Source: Desulfocapsa sulfexigens
Lineage (GTDB): Bacteria > Desulfobacterota > Desulfobulbia > Desulfobulbales > Desulfocapsaceae
Direction: 5' to 3'
Assembly: GCA_020721165.1 (NCBI GenBank)
Contig: DYNG01000055.1
Span: forward strand, 1-6,094
DNA: 6,094 bases
Shown here: piece after piece, positions 5,989 through 6,094 of the stretch
Numbering within the stretch: position 1 is the stretch's first letter
Layout: the number at the start of each line of letters is the position of its first letter
Notes under the pieces: model-generated
Databases searched by the model: none
Seen by the model: the letters and a program-made list of their open reading frames with translations, nothing else
Told to the model about the DNA's origin: nothing
Made by a program: the position numbers and the translations under genes

Positions 5989-6049
5989 TTTGAAAACAGG
6001 GGGGAACATTTTTTTGGCAAAAAGATTGTTTATCTGGTGGCCCCTCTGT
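5981..6049 (+). other. strongly self-complementary region, possible structured RNA element
   Basis: Three complementary pairs are visible. ACCAGATA (5981-5988) pairs perfectly with TATCTGGT (6031-6038). ACAGGGGGG (5996-6004) pairs with CCCCTCTGT (6041-6049) over nine positions with one G-U wobble. AACATTTTTTT (6005-6015) folds back on 6019-6030 over eleven positions, with a GGC loop, one wobble and one bulged T. The third is nested in either of the others. The first two cross, so they are either alternative folds or a pseudoknot. The T-rich arm is on the 5' side and no T-run follows the outer stems, so it does not look like a standard terminator. It could protect the 3' end of ftsZ mRNA; that is inference. 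Confidence 0.35.
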
Positions 6050-6094
6050 CTCATGAACAGAAAGTTGATTGCCCGATTCCGATAGTTTTTAGCG

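Noticed and set aside
6009..6030. Possible sigma54-type promoter at TTGGCAAAAAGATTGTT
   Set aside because: The required GG and GC dinucleotides at a 10-base interval are not both present.
5740..6054. Minus-strand open frames across the end of ftsZ and the repeat region
   Set aside because: They lie antisense to the ftsZ linker and the heptamer array. Their Trp/Leu/Gly/Ser-rich sequence is a by-product of the repeat, and no ribosome binding site or family motif is seen.
6053..6085. Ten-codon ORF (MNRKLIARFR) near the right end
   Set aside because: No convincing ribosome binding site upstream and very short; chance is the simplest explanation.

Overview
The window holds five consecutive plus-strand genes of a division and cell wall (dcw) cluster: murC (5' end cut by the window edge), murB, ftsQ, ftsA and ftsZ, followed by about 160 bases of non-coding, repeat-bearing DNA. 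Gene identities rest on family motifs readable in the translations. The genes are moderately GC-rich, intact and free of visible frameshifts. The order murC-murB-ftsQ-ftsA-ftsZ with no ddl gene between murB and ftsQ, a type II-like MurB, and an FtsZ with a short linker and a standard tail peptide fit a Gram-negative bacterium. My best guess is a member of the Desulfobacterota (former Deltaproteobacteria), possibly a Desulfobulbales relative. This is an impression from gene order and protein style, not a computed placement.

Layout: murC runs from the left edge to 1198 and overlaps murB (1195-2148) through an ATGA junction. A 73-base gap with GGGT-containing repeats and a marginal promoter candidate precedes ftsQ (2222-3247). 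ftsQ overlaps ftsA (3240-4541) by 8 bases. A 138-base gap precedes ftsZ (4680-5936). That gap holds an extended -10 promoter candidate, a 14-codon ORF with a good ribosome binding site, a (CCT)4 tract in a weak hairpin, and the ftsZ ribosome binding site. Directly after the ftsZ stop comes a degenerate 7-base tandem repeat (5940-5988), followed by a strongly self-complementary stretch (5981-6049). The right-hand end (6050-6094) shows no recognisable gene.

How the genes work together: MurB makes UDP-N-acetylmuramate and MurC adds the first amino acid, L-alanine, so these are consecutive cytoplasmic steps of peptidoglycan precursor synthesis. FtsZ polymerises into the division ring, FtsA tethers it to the inner membrane through its C-terminal helix, and FtsQ is the bitopic scaffold linking the ring to the septal wall synthesis machinery. 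The overlaps suggest translational coupling of murC-murB and ftsQ-ftsA. The longer gap and promoter candidate before ftsZ suggest that ftsZ has additional, separate expression control.

I see no new enzymatic or defence system. The points most worth a second look are the structured repeat region after ftsZ, the ftsA-ftsZ intergenic region, and the long basic or charged N-terminal tails of FtsQ and FtsA.
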